A stretch of 36,452 nucleotides of DNA from Pseudomonadota bacterium (GTDB lineage: Bacteria > Pseudomonadota > Gammaproteobacteria > Burkholderiales > Burkholderiaceae_C): positions 1 through 36,452 of the forward strand of contig JAGTRL010000008.1 of assembly GCA_018261815.1 (NCBI GenBank), read 5' to 3'. Each line of letters begins with the position of its first letter. Positions within the stretch are counted from its first letter, which is position 1. Below are positions 10,257-20,121 of this stretch, in pieces. The notes under the pieces were generated by a model. That model was given only the letters and a program-made list of their open reading frames with translations. It made no database searches and had not been told where the DNA came from. The position numbers were made by a program, and so were the translations under genes.

Positions 10257-12002
10257 ATGAAAGCCAGCCAGTTCTTCGTTTCCACCCTGAAGGAAGCACC
10301 CGCCGATGCCGAGGTGGTCAGCCACCGCCTGATGCTGCGCGCCGGCATGATCAAGCGCCTGGGCTCGGGCATCTACAGCTACATGCCGATGGGCCTGCGC
10401 GTGATCCGCAAGGTCGAGGCCATCATCCGCAAGGAGATGAACCGCGCCGGCGCCGTCGAGTTGCTGATGCCGGTGGTGCAGCCGGCCGAGCTGTGGGTCG
10501 AGTCGGGCCGCTTCCAGGCCTACGGGCCGGAACTGCTGCGCGTGAAGGACCGGCACGAGCGCGACTTCATCATCCAGCCCACCAGCGAAGAGGTGATCAC
10601 CGACATTGCCCGGCAGGAACTGCGCAGCTACAAGCAGTTGCCGAGAAATTTCTATCACATCCAGACCAAGTTCCGCGATGAGCGCCGGCCGCGCTTCGGC
10701 ATCATGCGTGGACGCGAGTTCACGATGAAGGACGCCTATTCCTTCGATCGCGACAAGGCGGCTGCGTTGCGCAGCTACGAGGTGATGTACCAAGCCTATT
10801 GCCGCATCTTCGACCGTTTCGGGCTGCAGTACCGCGCGGTGGCTGCCGATACCGGCGCCATCGGCGGTGATGCTTCGCACGAGTTCCAGGTCATTGCCGA
10901 CACCGGCGAGGACGCGCTCGTCTACAGCACCGGCAGCGACTACGCCGCCAACATCGAGCTGGCCGAGGCACTGCCGCTGATCGAGCGGCGAGCGGCGCCT
11001 TCGGCCGCGCTGGTGAAGGCACCCACGCCTGGCAAGTCCACCTGCGAGGACGTAGCTCAACTGCTGGGCGTGCCGCTTCAGCACACGGTCAAGTCGCTGG
11101 CGCTGGCCACCGACCGGCTTTCGCCCGAGGGTGACCTGTTGGGCACCACGATCTGGCTGCTGCTGGTGCGCGGCGACCACAGCCTCAACGAAATCAAGGC
11201 CGGCAAGGTCGAAGGCCTGAAGGGCGGCTACCGTTTCGCCACCGTCGCCGAGATCGAGCAGCACTTCGGCTGCAAGCCCGGCTACCTGGGGCCGATCGGC
11301 ACCCGGCTGCCCGTCAAGGTGGTGGCCGACCGCACTGTCGCTGCGATGCACGATTTCATCTGCGGCGCAAACGACGAAGGCTTTCACTACACCGGAGCCA
11401 ACTGGGGCCGCGACCTGCCTGAGCCCGACCTGGTGGCCGACATCCGCAACGTCGTCGCCGGCGACCCGTCTCCGGATGGCCAGGGCGTGCTGGCGATCCA
11501 GCGCGGCATCGAGGTCGGGCACGTGTTCTATCTGGGCACCAAGTACAGCAGGGCCATGAACGCCACCTTCCTCGACGAAGCCGGCAAGCCGCAGGTGATG
11601 GAGATGGGCTGCTACGGCATCGGCGTCACGCGCATCCTGGGTGCCGCCATCGAGCAGAGCCATGACGCTCGAGGCATCCTGTGGCCGGATTCGATCGCGC
11701 CGTTCACCGTGGTGCTGTGCCCGATCGGCTATGACCGCAACGCCGAGGTTCGCGCCGCGGCGGACAGGCTGCATGACGAGTTGGAGGCGCTGGGCATCGA
11801 CGTCATGCTCGACGACCGCGGCGAACGCCCTGGCGCAATGTTTGCCGACTGGGAACTGATCGGCGTGCCGCAACGCGTGGTGATCTCCGAGCGCGGCCTG
11901 AAGGAAGGGCAGTTCGAAGTGCAGGGCCGGCGCGATGCGCGGGCCAGCAGCGTGCCGCTGGCCGAACTGGGCGCCTTCATGAAGGCCCGCCTCAGCGCAT
12001 GA
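10257..12002 (+). CDS. proS: Prolyl-tRNA synthetase
   Basis: ProRS charges tRNA-Pro with proline in the cytosol. The 581-aa product is the bacterial type. It has class II motif 1 around [20 protein letters not shown], motif 2 with [25 protein letters not shown], an inserted editing domain (about 225-405) that clears mis-charged Ala-tRNA, and motif 3 [17 protein letters not shown]-terminal anticodon-binding domain follows. The ATG at 10257 ([10 protein letters not shown]) matches orthologues; upstream in-frame sequence belongs to the promoter region. The 3' end overlaps the next gene by ATGA. Confidence 0.98.
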   Translation: MKASQFFVSTLKEAPADAEVVSHRLMLRAGMIKRLGSGIYSYMPMGLRVIRKVEAIIRKEMNRAGAVELLMPVVQPAELWVESGRFQAYGPELLRVKDRHERDFIIQPTSEEVITDIARQELRSYKQLPRNFYHIQTKFRDERRPRFGIMRGREFTMKDAYSFDRDKAAALRSYEVMYQAYCRIFDRFGLQYRAVAADTGAIGGDASHEFQVIADTGEDALVYSTGSDYAANIELAEALPLIERRAAPSAALVKAPTPGKSTCEDVAQLLGVPLQHTVKSLALATDRLSPEGDLLGTTIWLLLVRGDHSLNEIKAGKVEGLKGGYRFATVAEIEQHFGCKPGYLGPIGTRLPVKVVADRTVAAMHDFICGANDEGFHYTGANWGRDLPEPDLVADIRNVVAGDPSPDGQGVLAIQRGIEVGHVFYLGTKYSRAMNATFLDEAGKPQVMEMGCYGIGVTRILGAAIEQSHDARGILWPDSIAPFTVVLCPIGYDRNAEVRAAADRLHDELEALGIDVMLDDRGERPGAMFADWELIGVPQRVVISERGLKEGQFEVQGRRDARASSVPLAELGAFMKARLSA

Positions 12003-12679
12003 CGGCAAGCGGGGGCCCGCTGCAACGCAGCGCGCTTGTCGCGGGGCTCGTCACGCTGCTCGGCCTGGGCTTGTCGTCTGGCGCCAAGGCAGGTGCCCAG
12101 CTCGAGGAGCCCTTGGCCGACAAAGTGCGCTCCGCACTGGCCGCCTCGGTGGCGGACAGTGCGCCGCCACGGCCGAGCTTCGCCTCCATCGAGGATCGAC
12201 TGGCCTACCTGCGCTGGCTGGGCGCGACCAGCGAGAAGCTGAAGAAGCGCAAGAGCGAGCATGCGGTGCGCGTCGAATTCCTCGAGGCGGTCTGGTACGA
12301 GAGCAAGCGCGCGGGGCTCGAGCCGGAGCTGGTGCTGGGGCTGATCCAGGTGGAAAGTGGCTTCCGCAAATACGCCATCAGCGTGGCCGGTGCGCGGGGC
12401 TACATGCAGGTGATGCCGTTCTGGGCGCGCAGCATCGGCACTGGCGATGCGAGCCGGCTGTTCCACATGCAAACCAACCTGCGCTTCGGCTGCGTCATCC
12501 TGCGCCACTACCTCGACATCGAGAAGGGCGACCTGTTCCTGGCGCTGGGCCGCTACAACGGCAGCCGCGGCCGCGGCGAATATCCCAATGCGGTGTTCGC
12601 CAACCGGCGCCAGTGGTTGGGCGACGGCACGTTGCCGGCCGCGTCGGCGGTGGCATCCGGTGCCCAGCAGGGCACCTGA
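11999..12679 (+). CDS. Exported SLT-type lytic transglycosylase
   Basis: The predicted periplasmic enzyme cleaves the MurNAc-GlcNAc bond of peptidoglycan, forming 1,6-anhydro ends. The 226-aa product has a hydrophobic signal segment (about 10-33, ending near AKA/GAQ). Its SLT domain contains [16 protein letters not shown], where E119 is the likely catalytic acid, then [12 protein letters not shown] and [18 protein letters not shown]. The start ATG at 11999 overlaps the proS stop (ATGA), so it is probably translated from the proS mRNA. Substrate preference and exact Mlt class cannot be read from the sequence. It is convergent with ubiX, with a 10-bp gap. Confidence 0.88.
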   Translation: MTASGGPLQRSALVAGLVTLLGLGLSSGAKAGAQLEEPLADKVRSALAASVADSAPPRPSFASIEDRLAYLRWLGATSEKLKKRKSEHAVRVEFLEAVWYESKRAGLEPELVLGLIQVESGFRKYAISVAGARGYMQVMPFWARSIGTGDASRLFHMQTNLRFGCVILRHYLDIEKGDLFLALGRYNGSRGRGEYPNAVFANRRQWLGDGTLPAASAVASGAQQGT

Positions 12680-12689
12680 GCGCAGCGTC

Positions 12690-13262
12690 TCAGCCGGCGC
12701 GCAGGCCGTCCCAGCGCTGCGGCGCCGCGCCGGGCATGCCCAGCGACTGCAGCACACGTTCCACCGTGTCGCCGACCATCTCGTCGATGCTCTGCGGACG
12801 GTGATAGAAGGCCGGCAGCGGCGGGAACACGATCCCACCCATCTCGCTGATGGCGCACATGTTGCGCAGGTGGGCCAGGTTGAAGGGCGTCTCGCGCACC
12901 ATCAGCAGCAGGCGGCGCCGCTCCTTGAGCATCACGTCGGCGGCGCGGGTCAGCAGGTTGTCGCCGAAACCATGCGCCACCGAGGCCAGCGTCTTCATCG
13001 AGCACGGCGCGATGACCATGGCCGCAGCGTCGAAACTGCCGCTGGCCAGGCAGGCCCCGATGTCGCCGGGGGAATAGCTGTGGTCGGCCAGCGCCTCGAT
13101 CTCACGGCGCTCCAGGCCGAGCTCGTGGTGCAGGTTCAGCACGCCGGCCGGCGTGACCACCAAGTGGGTCTGCACGCCGAGCGCGCGGGCGCGTTGCAGC
13201 AGCCGCTGCGCGTAGATCGCGCCAGTGGCGCCGGTGATGCCGACGACCAGGCGCGTCGGCAT
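12690..13262 (-). CDS. ubiX: Flavin prenyltransferase UbiX
   Basis: UbiX joins dimethylallyl phosphate to FMN to make prenylated FMN, the cofactor of UbiD-type decarboxylases in ubiquinone synthesis and aromatic acid metabolism. The 190-aa product starts MPTRLVVGITGATGAIYAQRLL (FMN-binding GITGASG-type motif) and has IAPCSMKTLASVAHGFGDNLL and the ETPFNLAHLRNM segment, all typical. Length is normal. No ubiD is in the window. Upstream of the start lies an intergenic repeat and then grxD on the same strand. Confidence 0.95.
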   Translation of the reverse strand: MPTRLVVGITGATGAIYAQRLLQRARALGVQTHLVVTPAGVLNLHHELGLERREIEALADHSYSPGDIGACLASGSFDAAAMVIAPCSMKTLASVAHGFGDNLLTRAADVMLKERRRLLLMVRETPFNLAHLRNMCAISEMGGIVFPPLPAFYHRPQSIDEMVGDTVERVLQSLGMPGAAPQRWDGLRAG

Positions 13263-13296
13263 CTCAGTACCGCCCGGCCATTCCGAAGATGCTGAA

Positions 13297-13336
13297 CGCC
13301 CCCTTGGGGGGCAGTGAACGGAGTGAGCGCGGGGCT
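13297..13336. repeat. GC-rich intergenic hairpin element of a type dispersed in Burkholderiales
   Basis: The segment holds GCCCCCTTGGGGGGC (13298-13312), a near-perfect palindrome, followed by AGTGAACGGAGTGAGCG and CGGGGCTA. I recall similar units (CCCCCTTGGGGGGCAGCGA...GAGCG-GGGG) as frequent intergenic elements in Comamonadaceae and relatives. Only one copy is seen here, between grxD and ubiX. It may also act as a 3' end for grxD transcripts. The repeat status rests on recall, not on a search. Confidence 0.5.
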
Positions 13337-13342
13337 ACCACT

Positions 13343-13657
13343 TCAGCTCTTGCCCAGCACCTGCTGCAGCTCGCCCGACTGGTACATCTCGGTCATGATG
13401 TCCGAGCCGCCGACGAATTCGCCGTTGATGTACAGCTGCGGGATGGTGGGCCAGTTGGCGTACTGCTTGATGCCCTGGCGGATCTCTTCGTCCTCGAGCA
13501 CGTTCACCGTCTTCAGGTCGCTGACGCCGCAGGCGTTCAGCAACTGCACGGCGCGGCCGGAGAAGCCGCACATCGGGAACTGCGCGTTGCCCTTCATGAA
13601 GAGCACCACACGATGGTTCTTTACCACCTGATCGATGCGTTGTAGCGTATCACTCAT
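13343..13657 (-). CDS. grxD: Monothiol glutaredoxin GrxD
   Basis: GrxD is a CGFS-type glutaredoxin that carries [2Fe-2S] clusters, with glutathione and BolA-type partners, in iron-sulfur cluster delivery. The 104-aa product has the CGFS active site at C30 (FPMCGFSGRA), WPTIPQLYINGEFVGGSDI for glutathione binding, and normal length. The ATG at 13657 is preceded by AAGGAA about 9 nt upstream. prmC, prfA and hemA lie upstream on the same strand, a common neighbourhood in betaproteobacteria. Confidence 0.96.
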   Translation of the reverse strand: MSDTLQRIDQVVKNHRVVLFMKGNAQFPMCGFSGRAVQLLNACGVSDLKTVNVLEDEEIRQGIKQYANWPTIPQLYINGEFVGGSDIMTEMYQSGELQQVLGKS

Positions 13658-13752
13658 GCGAACCGTTCCTTGCCTGACTGGGGCTGTTGCAAAACAAACT
13701 CTGGTTATACGGCAAAGCGCCTGTGCGGACTTCCGCGGGGCCTTGGCAGGTT

Positions 13753-14367
13753 TCAGAACGAGTAGTTGACGCCCAGTTGCAGCATGGGCGATAACCGCAG
13801 CTCGCGCACCAGATCGTCCACACTCTGCGTTCCTGACAGCACACGGCCCATGCCCAGCGCGTTGCCCGGGCTCTGCACTACCAGGCCGATGTCGGCCCAG
13901 AAGCCCCAGCCCGTCTTCAGCGAATAGTCGCTATAGCCGATGCCCAGATAGGGCATCGCGCTGAGGCCCTGGTTGCCGGGCTCCCCCAGCCGAAGCGGCG
14001 AGGCCAGGCTGGCGGTGGCGCGGGACTGCCAGGCGAGGTCCGACAACGACACGCCCGGCTGGCGGATCAGTACCGCGCCGCTGGCGCGGAAGCCGCTGAG
14101 GGGCCGGCCGCCGGCTGACGGGTCTTTGGAAAAGAAGTAGTCGCCGCCGAAGCTGGCCCCCAGCGGCGCCGGGTCCTGCTCAGTCAGCATGGTGGGATAG
14201 CCGGACAGCGCGGGCGAGCTTTCCAACACCACCGCGCTGAAGCGCAGCTTGGTCTGCATGTCGGACCAGAAGCCACCGGCCGCCTGCACCTTCAGGCCTC
14301 CTTCCGCGGCGGCAAGGCCGGCCACGCAAAGCAGAGCCAGTGGGGCCGAAAGACGCAGGATTCGCAT
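13753..14367 (-). CDS. Putative outer-membrane beta-barrel protein, exported
   Basis: The 204-aa product has a clear signal peptide (MRILRLSAPLALLCVAGLAAA, cleavage near residue 21). Alternating polar/hydrophobic strands follow, rich in Gly, Ser, Tyr and Phe, and the protein ends in LQLGVNYSF, a C-terminal aromatic as in Bam-inserted barrels. Two motifs of note are SFGGDYFFSKD and AMPYLGIGYSDYSLKTGWGFWADIGLV, the latter resembling barrel proteins of the OmpW/OprF-like type found in Burkholderiales. The ATG has an AAAGGAG ribosome site 6 nt upstream. No specific function is recognised. It lies between prmC and grxD but with wide gaps (154 and 95 bp) and is probably its own unit. Confidence 0.75.
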   Translation of the reverse strand: MRILRLSAPLALLCVAGLAAAEGGLKVQAAGGFWSDMQTKLRFSAVVLESSPALSGYPTMLTEQDPAPLGASFGGDYFFSKDPSAGGRPLSGFRASGAVLIRQPGVSLSDLAWQSRATASLASPLRLGEPGNQGLSAMPYLGIGYSDYSLKTGWGFWADIGLVVQSPGNALGMGRVLSGTQSVDDLVRELRLSPMLQLGVNYSF

Positions 14368-14521
14368 GACCGACTCCTTTCACCGTGGCGCAGGATGCCT
14401 TCGCATCCGGACGGGTCCATCCTAGCCCTTTGCGGGCCGGCGTGTGCATCGCCCGCGTGTCAGGGCTATCGGAATGTGCGCCCGCGTGACATTTGGTCGG
14501 CCGGGTGGCGCCTTGCCCACA

Positions 14522-15355
14522 TCAGCGTAGTGCGGTCCAGCGCCCGCCGCTGCAGCGCGGCCGGCCGGCCAGGTCGGCCCGGGTCTGCACTGCCGTGAAG
14601 CCGGCATCGGCCAGCAGCCGGCACACCGCGTTGGCCTGTTCGTGGCCATGTTCCAGCAGCAGCCAGCCGCCGTCGTGCAGATGGGCTGGTGCGCCGCGCA
14701 CGATGTGCGCCAGCGCCGACAGCCCGTCACCGCCCGGCGTCAACGCCGGAGCCGGCTCGTGGCGCAGCGCGGCCAGGTGCGGGTCGTCGCCGGCCACGTA
14801 GGGCGGGTTGCTGGCCACCAGGTGGAAGCGTCGGCCCGCCAATGGCTGCCACCAGTCGCCCAGATGCCACTCAATCTGCAGCCGGTGGTGTGTACCGTTG
14901 GCACGGGCCAGCCCCAGCGCCGGTGCGCTGACCTCGACCGCGCAGACGCGGGCCGTCGGGTGGCGGTGCTTCAGCGCCAGCGCGATCGCACCGCTGCCGG
15001 TGCCGAGGTCAGCCACTTCGGGCGCGCAGGCCAGCGGCGTGGCCAGCAGCTGCAGTGCCCAGTCGACCAAGGTCTCGGTGTCGGGGCGCGGCACCAGCAC
15101 CTCCGGCCCCACCTGCAGCATCAGGCCGTGGAATTCGCGCTCGCCGAGCAGGTAGGCCAGCGGTTCGCCGTCGGCGCGACGCCGGCACAGGGCCAGGAAT
15201 GCTTGCTGCTGCTCCGCCGACAGGGCCGCGTCTTCATGGGCGATGAGCCAGGCGCGCGTCTGCTGCAACTGCCGGCCCAGCAGCAGCTGGGCGTCCAGCC
15301 GGTGCAGCCCCAGCGCGCGGGCCTGCGTCAGCGCCGCGCCGACGCTGTCGCTCAA
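14522..15355 (-). CDS. prmC: Peptide chain release factor N5-glutamine methyltransferase
   Basis: PrmC methylates the glutamine of the GGQ motif of release factors RF1 and RF2 using SAM. The 277-aa product has the N-terminal helical domain, [24 protein letters not shown], the SAM-binding motif [15 protein letters not shown] (about 114-128) and the catalytic NPPY at 183-186. The chosen start is TTG at 15355, overlapping the prfA stop (TTGA), with GGAG 8 nt upstream. No ATG or GTG fits the family N-terminus. Placement directly behind its substrate gene prfA is conserved in proteobacteria. Confidence 0.94.
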   Translation of the reverse strand: MSDSVGAALTQARALGLHRLDAQLLLGRQLQQTRAWLIAHEDAALSAEQQQAFLALCRRRADGEPLAYLLGEREFHGLMLQVGPEVLVPRPDTETLVDWALQLLATPLACAPEVADLGTGSGAIALALKHRHPTARVCAVEVSAPALGLARANGTHHRLQIEWHLGDWWQPLAGRRFHLVASNPPYVAGDDPHLAALRHEPAPALTPGGDGLSALAHIVRGAPAHLHDGGWLLLEHGHEQANAVCRLLADAGFTAVQTRADLAGRPRCSGGRWTALR

Positions 15356-16434
15356 GCCCCGGACTCCAGTGCGGCCAGCTGCTCGGCCGCACGGGCGGCG
15401 CGCAGCGCCTCGACGACGTCGTCCAGCTCGCCATCCATCACCCGGTCCAGCTTGTACAGCGTCAGGTTGATGCGGTGGTCGGTCAGGCGCCCCTGCGGGA
15501 AGTTGTAGGTGCGGATGCGGTCGCTGCGGTCGCCGCTGCCGATCAGTCCCTTGCGTGTGGCCGCCTCCTTGGCGGTGCGCTCGTTGCGCTCCTTGTCGCG
15601 CAGCCGCGCCTGCAGCACCGCCATGGCCTTGGCCTTGTTGCGATGCTGAGATCGGTCGTCCTGGCATTCGGCCACCAGACCGGTGGGCAGGTGGGTGATG
15701 CGGATGGCGCTGTCGGTCTTGTTGACGTGCTGGCCGCCGGCGCCGCTGGCGCGGAAGGTGTCGATGCGCAGGTCGGCCGGGTTCAGCGTCACCTCGGCGG
15801 CTTCGTCGGGCTCGGGCATCACCGCCACCGTGCAGGCGCTGGTGTGGATGCGGCCCTGCGATTCGGTGGCCGGCACGCGCTGCACGCGGTGCCCGCCGGA
15901 TTCGAATCGCAGCGCCTCGTAGACCTGGTCACCGACGATACGCAGCACCAGTTCCTTGTAGCCGCCCAGCTCGGCTGCGCTCTCGCTCATCACCTCGGTG
16001 CGCCAGCCGCGGCGTTCGCAGTAGCGCAGGTACATGCGCGCCAAGTCGCCGGCGAACAGCGCCGATTCATCGCCGCCGGTGCCGGCGCGGATCTCCAGGA
16101 AGGCATTGCGCTCGTCGTCCGGGTCACGCGGCAGCAGCCCGGCCTGCAGCTGCGCATGCAGCCTGTGCAGATCGGCCTGCGCGGCGGTGATCTCCTCGTG
16201 GGCCAGCTCGGCCATCTCCGGGTCGGACAGCATCTCGCGGCCGGCTTCCAGGTCGCGCTCGCGCTGCTGGTACTGGCGGAACTGCTGCACCACCTGGGCC
16301 ACCTCGGCCTGCTCGCGCGACAGGCTGCGGTAGCGGTTGATGTCGCCCAGCACCTGCGGGTCGGACAGGTTGGCGTCGAGCTCGGCCAGCCGCAGGCCGA
16401 GGCGTTCGAACTGCTCGCGCAAGGTGGGATTCAT
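15352..16434 (-). CDS. prfA: Peptide chain release factor 1
   Basis: RF1 recognises UAA and UAG and triggers peptide release on the ribosome. The 360-aa product is exactly family length. It has the PAT tripeptide of the PxT stop-codon recognition motif (188-190, in [10 protein letters not shown]) and the GGQ motif at 233-235 ([15 protein letters not shown]), which PrmC methylates. The ATG at 16434 ([10 protein letters not shown]) is used; in-frame sequence upstream lies in the 78-bp spacer behind hemA. The gene order hemA-prfA-prmC is the standard proteobacterial operon. Confidence 0.98.
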   Translation of the reverse strand: MNPTLREQFERLGLRLAELDANLSDPQVLGDINRYRSLSREQAEVAQVVQQFRQYQQRERDLEAGREMLSDPEMAELAHEEITAAQADLHRLHAQLQAGLLPRDPDDERNAFLEIRAGTGGDESALFAGDLARMYLRYCERRGWRTEVMSESAAELGGYKELVLRIVGDQVYEALRFESGGHRVQRVPATESQGRIHTSACTVAVMPEPDEAAEVTLNPADLRIDTFRASGAGGQHVNKTDSAIRITHLPTGLVAECQDDRSQHRNKAKAMAVLQARLRDKERNERTAKEAATRKGLIGSGDRSDRIRTYNFPQGRLTDHRINLTLYKLDRVMDGELDDVVEALRAARAAEQLAALESGA

Positions 16435-16512
16435 GGTGGGGGCAGGACAGGCAAGGGGCAGGGGATCGGCGGCGCAGCGCGACGCCGCACACGCCACGGC
16501 GCCAAAGCGGCG

Positions 16513-17814
16513 CTAACGCTCGTCGCCTTCGGGGCTGCGCGCGGTCTGCCGCAGGAACAGCCGCGACACCGTCTGCGCCAGCTGCTCGCGCTTCGCGCCT
16601 TCGGTGGCATGCAGTTCGGCCAGCGCGCCATGCAGCAGCTTCTGCGTCAGGCCGCGGGCCAGCGCGTCGAGCACATGGTCGACGTCCTCACCGCGAGCCA
16701 GCAGCTTGCGCGCGCGCGCCATTTCGGCGCTACGCCAGTCGTCGGCCTGACGGTTGAGTGCCTGGATCAGCGGCACGGCGGCGCGCTGGTCCAGCCAGTG
16801 GGCGAAGCTCTGCACGCCGGCATCGACGATGGCCTCGGCCTGCTCGACGGCGGCCTGGCGCTTTTCACCGGCGGTCTGCACCACCGCGGCCAGGTCGTCC
16901 ACGGTGTACAGGTACACATCGGACAGGCGGCCGACCTCGGGCTCGATGTCGCGCGGCACGGCCAGGTCGACCATGAACATCGGCCGGTGACGGCGGGCCT
17001 TCAAAGCGCGCTCCACCGCGCCCAGCCCGATGATCGGCAGGCTGCTGGCAGTGCAGGACACCACCGCGTCGAACTCGTGCAGGATGCCTGGCAGGTCGGC
17101 CAGGCGCAGCGCCTGCGCGCCGAAGCGGCTGGCCAGCTTCTCGCCGCGCTCCAGCGTGCGGTTGGCCACGGCCATGGCCTTGGGCTGCCGCGCGGCAAAG
17201 TGCGTGGCCACCAGTTCCACCATCTCGCCGGCGCCGACGAAGAGCACGCGGATCTGGCCCAGGTCCTCGAACAGCTGCGCGGCCAACCGCACCGAGGCCG
17301 CGGCCATGCTGATCGAATGGCTGCCGATCTCGGTGGCGCTGCGCACCTCCTTGGCCACCGAGAAGGAACGCTGGAACAGCTGGTGCAGCGTTCGGCCGAG
17401 CGTGCCGGCAGTTTCGGCCTGACGCACCGCCTGCTTCATCTGACCCAGGATCTGCGGTTCGCCGAGCACCATCGAATCCAGCCCGGAGGCCACGCGGAAG
17501 GCATGCCGCGCCGCGGCCCGGTCTTCCAGCACGTAGGTGTGGTCGAGCATGCGCTCGCCGCTGACACTGCCCTGCGCGGCCAGCCAGTCGATGGCCGGGC
17601 GTACCAGGTCGCCGGGGTGGCCGTTCTCGGCGGCGAAGTACAGCTCCGTGCGGTTGCAGGTGGACAGCAGCGCCGCCTCGGGCCGGTCATGCGCGCGGAT
17701 GCGCTCGCGAAAACCATGCAGCGCCACCGACAACTGCTCCGGCGCGAAGGCAAACCGGCCGCGCAGATCGAGCGGCGCGGTCGAGTGGTTCAGGCCAAGG
17801 GCGATGACACTCAT
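16513..17814 (-). CDS. hemA: Glutamyl-tRNA reductase
   Basis: HemA reduces glutamyl-tRNA to glutamate-1-semialdehyde with NADPH, the committed step of C5-pathway tetrapyrrole synthesis. The 433-aa product begins [20 protein letters not shown]. It has the catalytic cysteine C53 in [12 protein letters not shown], the [17 protein letters not shown] segment, the NADPH-binding [14 protein letters not shown] and a C-terminal dimerisation helix. The start ATG at 17814 matches family N-termini. It lacks a Shine-Dalgarno and lies 6 nt behind a perfect TATAAT, so the mRNA may be leaderless. An N-terminal heme-sensing degron motif was not assessed. Confidence 0.97.
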   Translation of the reverse strand: MSVIALGLNHSTAPLDLRGRFAFAPEQLSVALHGFRERIRAHDRPEAALLSTCNRTELYFAAENGHPGDLVRPAIDWLAAQGSVSGERMLDHTYVLEDRAAARHAFRVASGLDSMVLGEPQILGQMKQAVRQAETAGTLGRTLHQLFQRSFSVAKEVRSATEIGSHSISMAAASVRLAAQLFEDLGQIRVLFVGAGEMVELVATHFAARQPKAMAVANRTLERGEKLASRFGAQALRLADLPGILHEFDAVVSCTASSLPIIGLGAVERALKARRHRPMFMVDLAVPRDIEPEVGRLSDVYLYTVDDLAAVVQTAGEKRQAAVEQAEAIVDAGVQSFAHWLDQRAAVPLIQALNRQADDWRSAEMARARKLLARGEDVDHVLDALARGLTQKLLHGALAELHATEGAKREQLAQTVSRLFLRQTARSPEGDER

Positions 17815-17820
17815 TGTTGA

Positions 17821-17826
17821 ATTATA
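17821..17826 (-). promoter_or_regulatory. TATAAT -10 element placed for a leaderless hemA transcript
   Basis: On the minus strand TATAAT is followed by TCAACA and then the hemA ATG. A sigma-70 start 7 nt after the -10 would fall on the A of the ATG. No TTGACA-like -35 is seen at 16-18 bp. The same AT-rich patch reads TATAAAAT on the plus strand and could serve the divergent gene at 17911. Confidence 0.6.
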
Positions 17827-17910
17827 AAATCGAGCGGCCTTTCCACCCCAGAGCCCGGTCTTGCGCCGCCTTGACCTGCATCAATCCACTCCCGCCGGCC
17901 GGCGCGGCCG

Positions 17911-18201
17911 ATGATCACCATGAGCCCGATCGACGCCCTGTGGCATCTGCTGGGCCTGTTCCTGCCGGCACTGGCGACCGGGGTCTTGGCTGCCGCGGCG
18001 GCCAAGGGGCTGTGGCGGGCCGATCTGAAGGGCAGCCGCTGGTCGCGGCTGGCGCTGTGGGCCGGCGGCGCCGGCTCGCTGGCGCTGCTGGGCGGGCTGG
18101 TCGTCTTCGGCCGCGACGGCCGCATGTTCAGCTATGCGCTGATGGTGCTGGCCGCGGCGTTGGCGCTGTGGTGGGCCGGCTTCGTGCGGCCGCGGCGCTG
18201 A
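17911..18201 (+). CDS. Small conserved inner-membrane protein, function unknown
   Basis: The 96-aa product (93 aa if the second ATG at 17920, giving MSPIDALWHL, is the start) has three hydrophobic segments, about residues 9-30, 46-65 and 73-91. A short basic loop (KGLWRADLKGSRWSR) lies between the first two. The last segment, ALMVLAAALALWWAGFV, is followed by basic RPRR, suggesting a cytoplasmic C-terminus. It is divergent from hemA and convergent with miaB (1-bp gap between stops). Neither start has a strong ribosome site. I do not recognise a named family; similar small membrane proteins next to hemA occur in Burkholderiales. Confidence 0.72.
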   Translation: MITMSPIDALWHLLGLFLPALATGVLAAAAAKGLWRADLKGSRWSRLALWAGGAGSLALLGGLVVFGRDGRMFSYALMVLAAALALWWAGFVRPRR

Positions 18202-18202
18202 G

Positions 18203-19612
18203 CTAGACGGCCGCTGCTGCCGGCAACGCAGTGGCGGCCTGTGGGGTCGCCGGCCAGCGCCCGCGCAGCGAATGCGGATAGGCCTGGGTGATGTCCACGT
18301 CGATCAGCTGGCCCACCAGCGCCTGCGGCCCCGCAAAGTTGACGATGCGGTTGCATTCGGTGCGGCCCATCAGTTCGGGCGCCTCCGCGCTGGATTTGCG
18401 CGACGCGCCCTCGACCAGGATGCGCTGCACCGTGCCCACGCGCGAGGCGGCGATACACCGCGCGTTGTTTTCGATGCGGGCCTGCAACTGCTGCAGCCGC
18501 TGCAGCTTGATGGCCTGCGGGGTGTCGTCGTGCAGCGCCGCCGCCGGCGTGCCCGGGCGGGCACTGAAGATGAAGCTGAAGCTTGAATCGAAGCCGATGT
18601 CGTCGATCAGCTTCAGCGTCAATTCATGGTCGGCGTCGGTCTCGCCGGGGAAGCCGATGATGAAGTCGGTGGACAGCGAGAGGTCCGGCCGCAGCGCGCG
18701 CAGCTTGCGCACGATGCTCTTGTACTGCAGCACGGTGTAGCCGCGCTTCATGGCGCTGAGGATGCGATCGCTGCCGTGCTGTACCGGCAGATGCAGATGG
18801 TTGACGAGCTGGGGCACGCGGGCATAGACGTCGATCAGGCGCTGCGTGAATTCGTTCGGATGGCTGGTGGTGTAGCGGATGCGCTCGATACCGGGGATCG
18901 CCGCCGCATATTCGATCAGCAGCGCGAAGTCGGCGATTTCCGCGGCACTTGTGCCTTTTAGATTCCTATCGCCCATCGCCCCACGGTAGGCATTGACGTT
19001 CTGCCCCAGCAGGGTGACCTCGCGCACGCCCTGGTCGGCGAGCGTGGCCACCTCGGCGAGCACGTCGTCGAAGGGGCGGCTGACCTCCTCGCCGCGCGTG
19101 TAGGGCACCACGCAGTAGGAGCAGTACTTGGAGCAACCTTCCATGATCGAGACGAAGGCCGTGGTCCCGTCCACCCGCGCCGGCGGCAGGTGGTCGAACT
19201 TCTCGATCTCCGGAAAGCTGATGTCCACCTGCGGCCGCCGCGTGTCGCGCCGGGCGGCGATCATCTGCGGCAGCCGGTGCAGCGTCTGCGGGCCGAACAC
19301 CAGATCGACGTAGGGCGCGCGCTCGATCAGCGCCGCGCCTTCCTGGCTGGCGACGCAGCCGCCCACGCCGATGAGCACGCCCTTGTCCTTGAGGTGCTTG
19401 ACGCGGCCCAGGTCGCTGAAGACCTTCTCCTGTGCCTTCTCGCGGATCGAGCAGGTGTTGAACAGGATCAGGTCGGCCTGCTCGACGTCCTGCGTGGGCT
19501 CGTAGCCTTCGGCCGCACGCAGCACGTCGGCCATCTTGGCCGAGTCGTAGTCGTTCATCTGGCAGCCGAAGCTGCGGATGAAGACCTTCTTCGCCACGCC
19601 GCCCGCACTCAT
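18203..19612 (-). CDS. miaB: tRNA-2-methylthio-N6-isopentenyladenosine37 synthase MiaB
   Basis: MiaB is a radical-SAM methylthiotransferase that converts i6A37 to ms2i6A37 in tRNAs reading UNN codons. The 469-aa product has an N-terminal UPF0004 domain with the auxiliary cluster cysteines C17, C54 and C86. The radical-SAM CxxxCxxC follows at C160, C164 and C167 (CSKYCSYC), and a C-terminal TRAM domain ends the protein. [13 protein letters not shown] is the usual signature. The ATG at 19612 overlaps the stop of the upstream exported-protein gene (ATGA), so the two are probably coupled. Longer in-frame sequence upstream lies inside that gene. Confidence 0.97.
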   Translation of the reverse strand: MSAGGVAKKVFIRSFGCQMNDYDSAKMADVLRAAEGYEPTQDVEQADLILFNTCSIREKAQEKVFSDLGRVKHLKDKGVLIGVGGCVASQEGAALIERAPYVDLVFGPQTLHRLPQMIAARRDTRRPQVDISFPEIEKFDHLPPARVDGTTAFVSIMEGCSKYCSYCVVPYTRGEEVSRPFDDVLAEVATLADQGVREVTLLGQNVNAYRGAMGDRNLKGTSAAEIADFALLIEYAAAIPGIERIRYTTSHPNEFTQRLIDVYARVPQLVNHLHLPVQHGSDRILSAMKRGYTVLQYKSIVRKLRALRPDLSLSTDFIIGFPGETDADHELTLKLIDDIGFDSSFSFIFSARPGTPAAALHDDTPQAIKLQRLQQLQARIENNARCIAASRVGTVQRILVEGASRKSSAEAPELMGRTECNRIVNFAGPQALVGQLIDVDITQAYPHSLRGRWPATPQAATALPAAAAV

Positions 19613-19989
19613 GGCTTGGTCCAGGTCTGCGTGTCGAAGTTGAACTGCCAGGTCTGGGCTTCCTTCTCGGTGGTCGGCCAGGGCTTGCGCGCGGCCTCGG
19701 CCGGGCTGAGGATCCACACGTCCAGCAGCATGCCTTCCAGCTCGGTGGTGTAGTTCACCACTGCCTTGCCGCCGACCAGCGTGCCCGACATCAGCAGCAG
19801 GTTGCTGGCGTCACGGATGCGCGCGCCGGGCGCCAGCCGCGCCGGCTTGCCGTTGAGCTTGACCTCCGGCGGCGTGCCGAACACGATCTCGCCGCGCAGC
19901 GCCTTGGCGCTGAAGTTGCGTTGCACCTGGGCGGCGGCGGGCAGGGCCAGCGCACAGGCGAGAAGGAGGCTCGAAGCACAGCGAAGCAT
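19609..19989 (-). CDS. Small exported protein of unknown function, coupled to miaB
   Basis: The 126-aa product has a signal peptide ([21 protein letters not shown], cleavage near residue 20-21). The mature part of about 105 residues contains [37 protein letters not shown], a stretch [20 protein letters not shown] and a Trp-rich tail ([13 protein letters not shown]). No cysteines remain in the mature part and there is no barrel-like C-terminus. It is translated just before miaB with an ATGA overlap. I recognise it only as a conserved exported protein seen in this position in Burkholderiales; no function is assigned. Confidence 0.78.
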   Translation of the reverse strand: MLRCASSLLLACALALPAAAQVQRNFSAKALRGEIVFGTPPEVKLNGKPARLAPGARIRDASNLLLMSGTLVGGKAVVNYTTELEGMLLDVWILSPAEAARKPWPTTEKEAQTWQFNFDTQTWTKP

Positions 19990-20121
19990 GGTGTTGATCC
20001 AGGGGCCGTGGGTCGGTGCCGCAGGGTGCGGCGCCGCAATTCGGGAGCGCGAAGTGTAGCCGCCGTCCTGGTGCGTCGTGTACGCTAGCCGGCACCACCG
20101 GGACGCATCCAAAGAGCATTC

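Noticed and set aside
14384..14410. Small hairpin GATGC-CTTC-GCATC as a prmC terminator
   Set aside because: Only 5 bp of stem, no T-run on the relevant strand, and about 130 bp past the prmC stop.
16435..16512. Upstream extension of prfA by 21 codons to a start near 16497
   Set aside because: The extension has no similarity to release factors; family N-termini align with [10 protein letters not shown] at 16434.
15475..17820. A 781-codon open frame on the plus strand opposite prfA and hemA
   Set aside because: It is antisense to two firmly identified genes, is rich in Gln, His, Gly and Arg as expected from complementing GC-rich codons, and has no recognisable domain.
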